From: Mayfieldus profundus
GTDB lineage: Bacteria > Actinomycetota > Thermoleophilia > Solirubrobacterales > 70-9
Direction: 5' to 3'
Length of the DNA stretch: 37,649 nucleotides
Assembly (NCBI GenBank): GCA_038040325.1
Contig: JBBPIM010000019.1
Span: 1 to 37,649 of the forward strand
Part shown: one piece after another, positions 37,595-37,649 of the stretch
Layout: each line of letters starts with the position of its first letter
How positions within the stretch are numbered: the first letter of the stretch is position 1
Program-made: the position numbers and the translations under genes
Notes under the pieces: model-generated
Told to the model about the DNA's origin: nothing
What the model saw: only the letters and a program-made list of their open reading frames with translations
Database searches by the model: none

Positions 37595-37649
37595 GGCCCC
37601 TGCGGCACCTGGCTCGGGTCGCAGTTGAGCGTGCCGTTGTCGGTGAACG
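37591..37649 (-). CDS. MCE family protein, C-terminal end
   Basis: The last 18 codons read FTDNGTLNCDPSQVPQGP, followed by TGA at 37593-37591. The ending with a cysteine in an NGxLNCDP pattern is like the ends of actinobacterial MCE proteins. The 4-bp ATGA overlap with the next MCE gene puts it in the same operon. This is the sixth MCE gene of the block; the rest, and the expected YrbE permease genes, lie outside the window. Confidence 0.75.
   Translation of the reverse strand, partial: FTDNGTLNCDPSQVPQGP

Overview
The window is GC-rich, densely packed bacterial DNA with no rRNA, tRNA, transposase or phage gene that I can see. A multi-gene mce operon, short-chain dehydrogenases and acyl-CoA enzymes, a TB7.3-like single-domain biotin carrier, DHA2 efflux pumps, an AbiEi-DUF559 protein, frequent GTG/TTG starts and TANNNT boxes a few bases before start codons all point to Actinomycetota. 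The small exported protein with a KKQANKR segment and the basic sulfatase tail suggest the Thermoleophilia/Solirubrobacterales branch. That placement is an inference, not a computed one.

Layout. 1-3.4 kb: the end of a SnoaL-like protein, an acyl-CoA dehydrogenase, a small exported protein and two lipoproteins. 3.5-7 kb: two convergent short-chain dehydrogenases, an AHL-lactonase-like metallo-beta-lactamase and a PlsC-type acyltransferase, the last two separated by a heptamer-repeat palindrome. 7-12.6 kb: a DHA2 exporter, glycerol kinase behind a heptamer-repeat leader ORF, a family 2 glycosyltransferase, then a biotin carrier, an enoyl-CoA hydratase and an AlkA-type glycosylase. 12.6-16.6 kb: an AbiEi-DUF559 nuclease-like protein, a GH3 hydrolase and a broken sulfatase. 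16.7-23.4 kb: bioB-bioF-bioD and bioA, separated by an opposite-strand MarR regulator and DHA2 pump. 23.5-27.1 kb: an ECF sigma factor with its membrane partner, a rubredoxin, a Nudix hydrolase and a double split-barrel flavin-type protein. 27.2-29.5 kb: an unknown protein, an iron alcohol dehydrogenase and an SCP2-like protein on the minus strand, followed by a 39-bp tandem repeat array. 29.8 kb to the end: five complete MCE genes and the tail of a sixth, all on the minus strand with overlapping or nearly touching ends.

How the genes fit together. The right end is a Mce lipid-import substrate-binding block whose permease genes should lie beyond the window edge. SCP2, the iron alcohol dehydrogenase and the acyl-CoA enzymes suit a lipid-using cell. 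Biotin made by BioF/A/D/B would serve the local biotin carrier and acyl-CoA carboxylases elsewhere.

The most unusual signals are small. (1) A 17-codon leader ORF built from five 7-bp repeats ends in a GTGA overlap with glpK, so repeat-number change would switch how glpK is translated. (2) A second 7-bp repeat set forms a 35-nt-arm palindrome between convergent genes. (3) A four-unit 39-bp repeat array lies next to the mce operon. (4) A TANNNT box lies 7-11 nt upstream of many start codons, which suggests widespread leaderless transcription.
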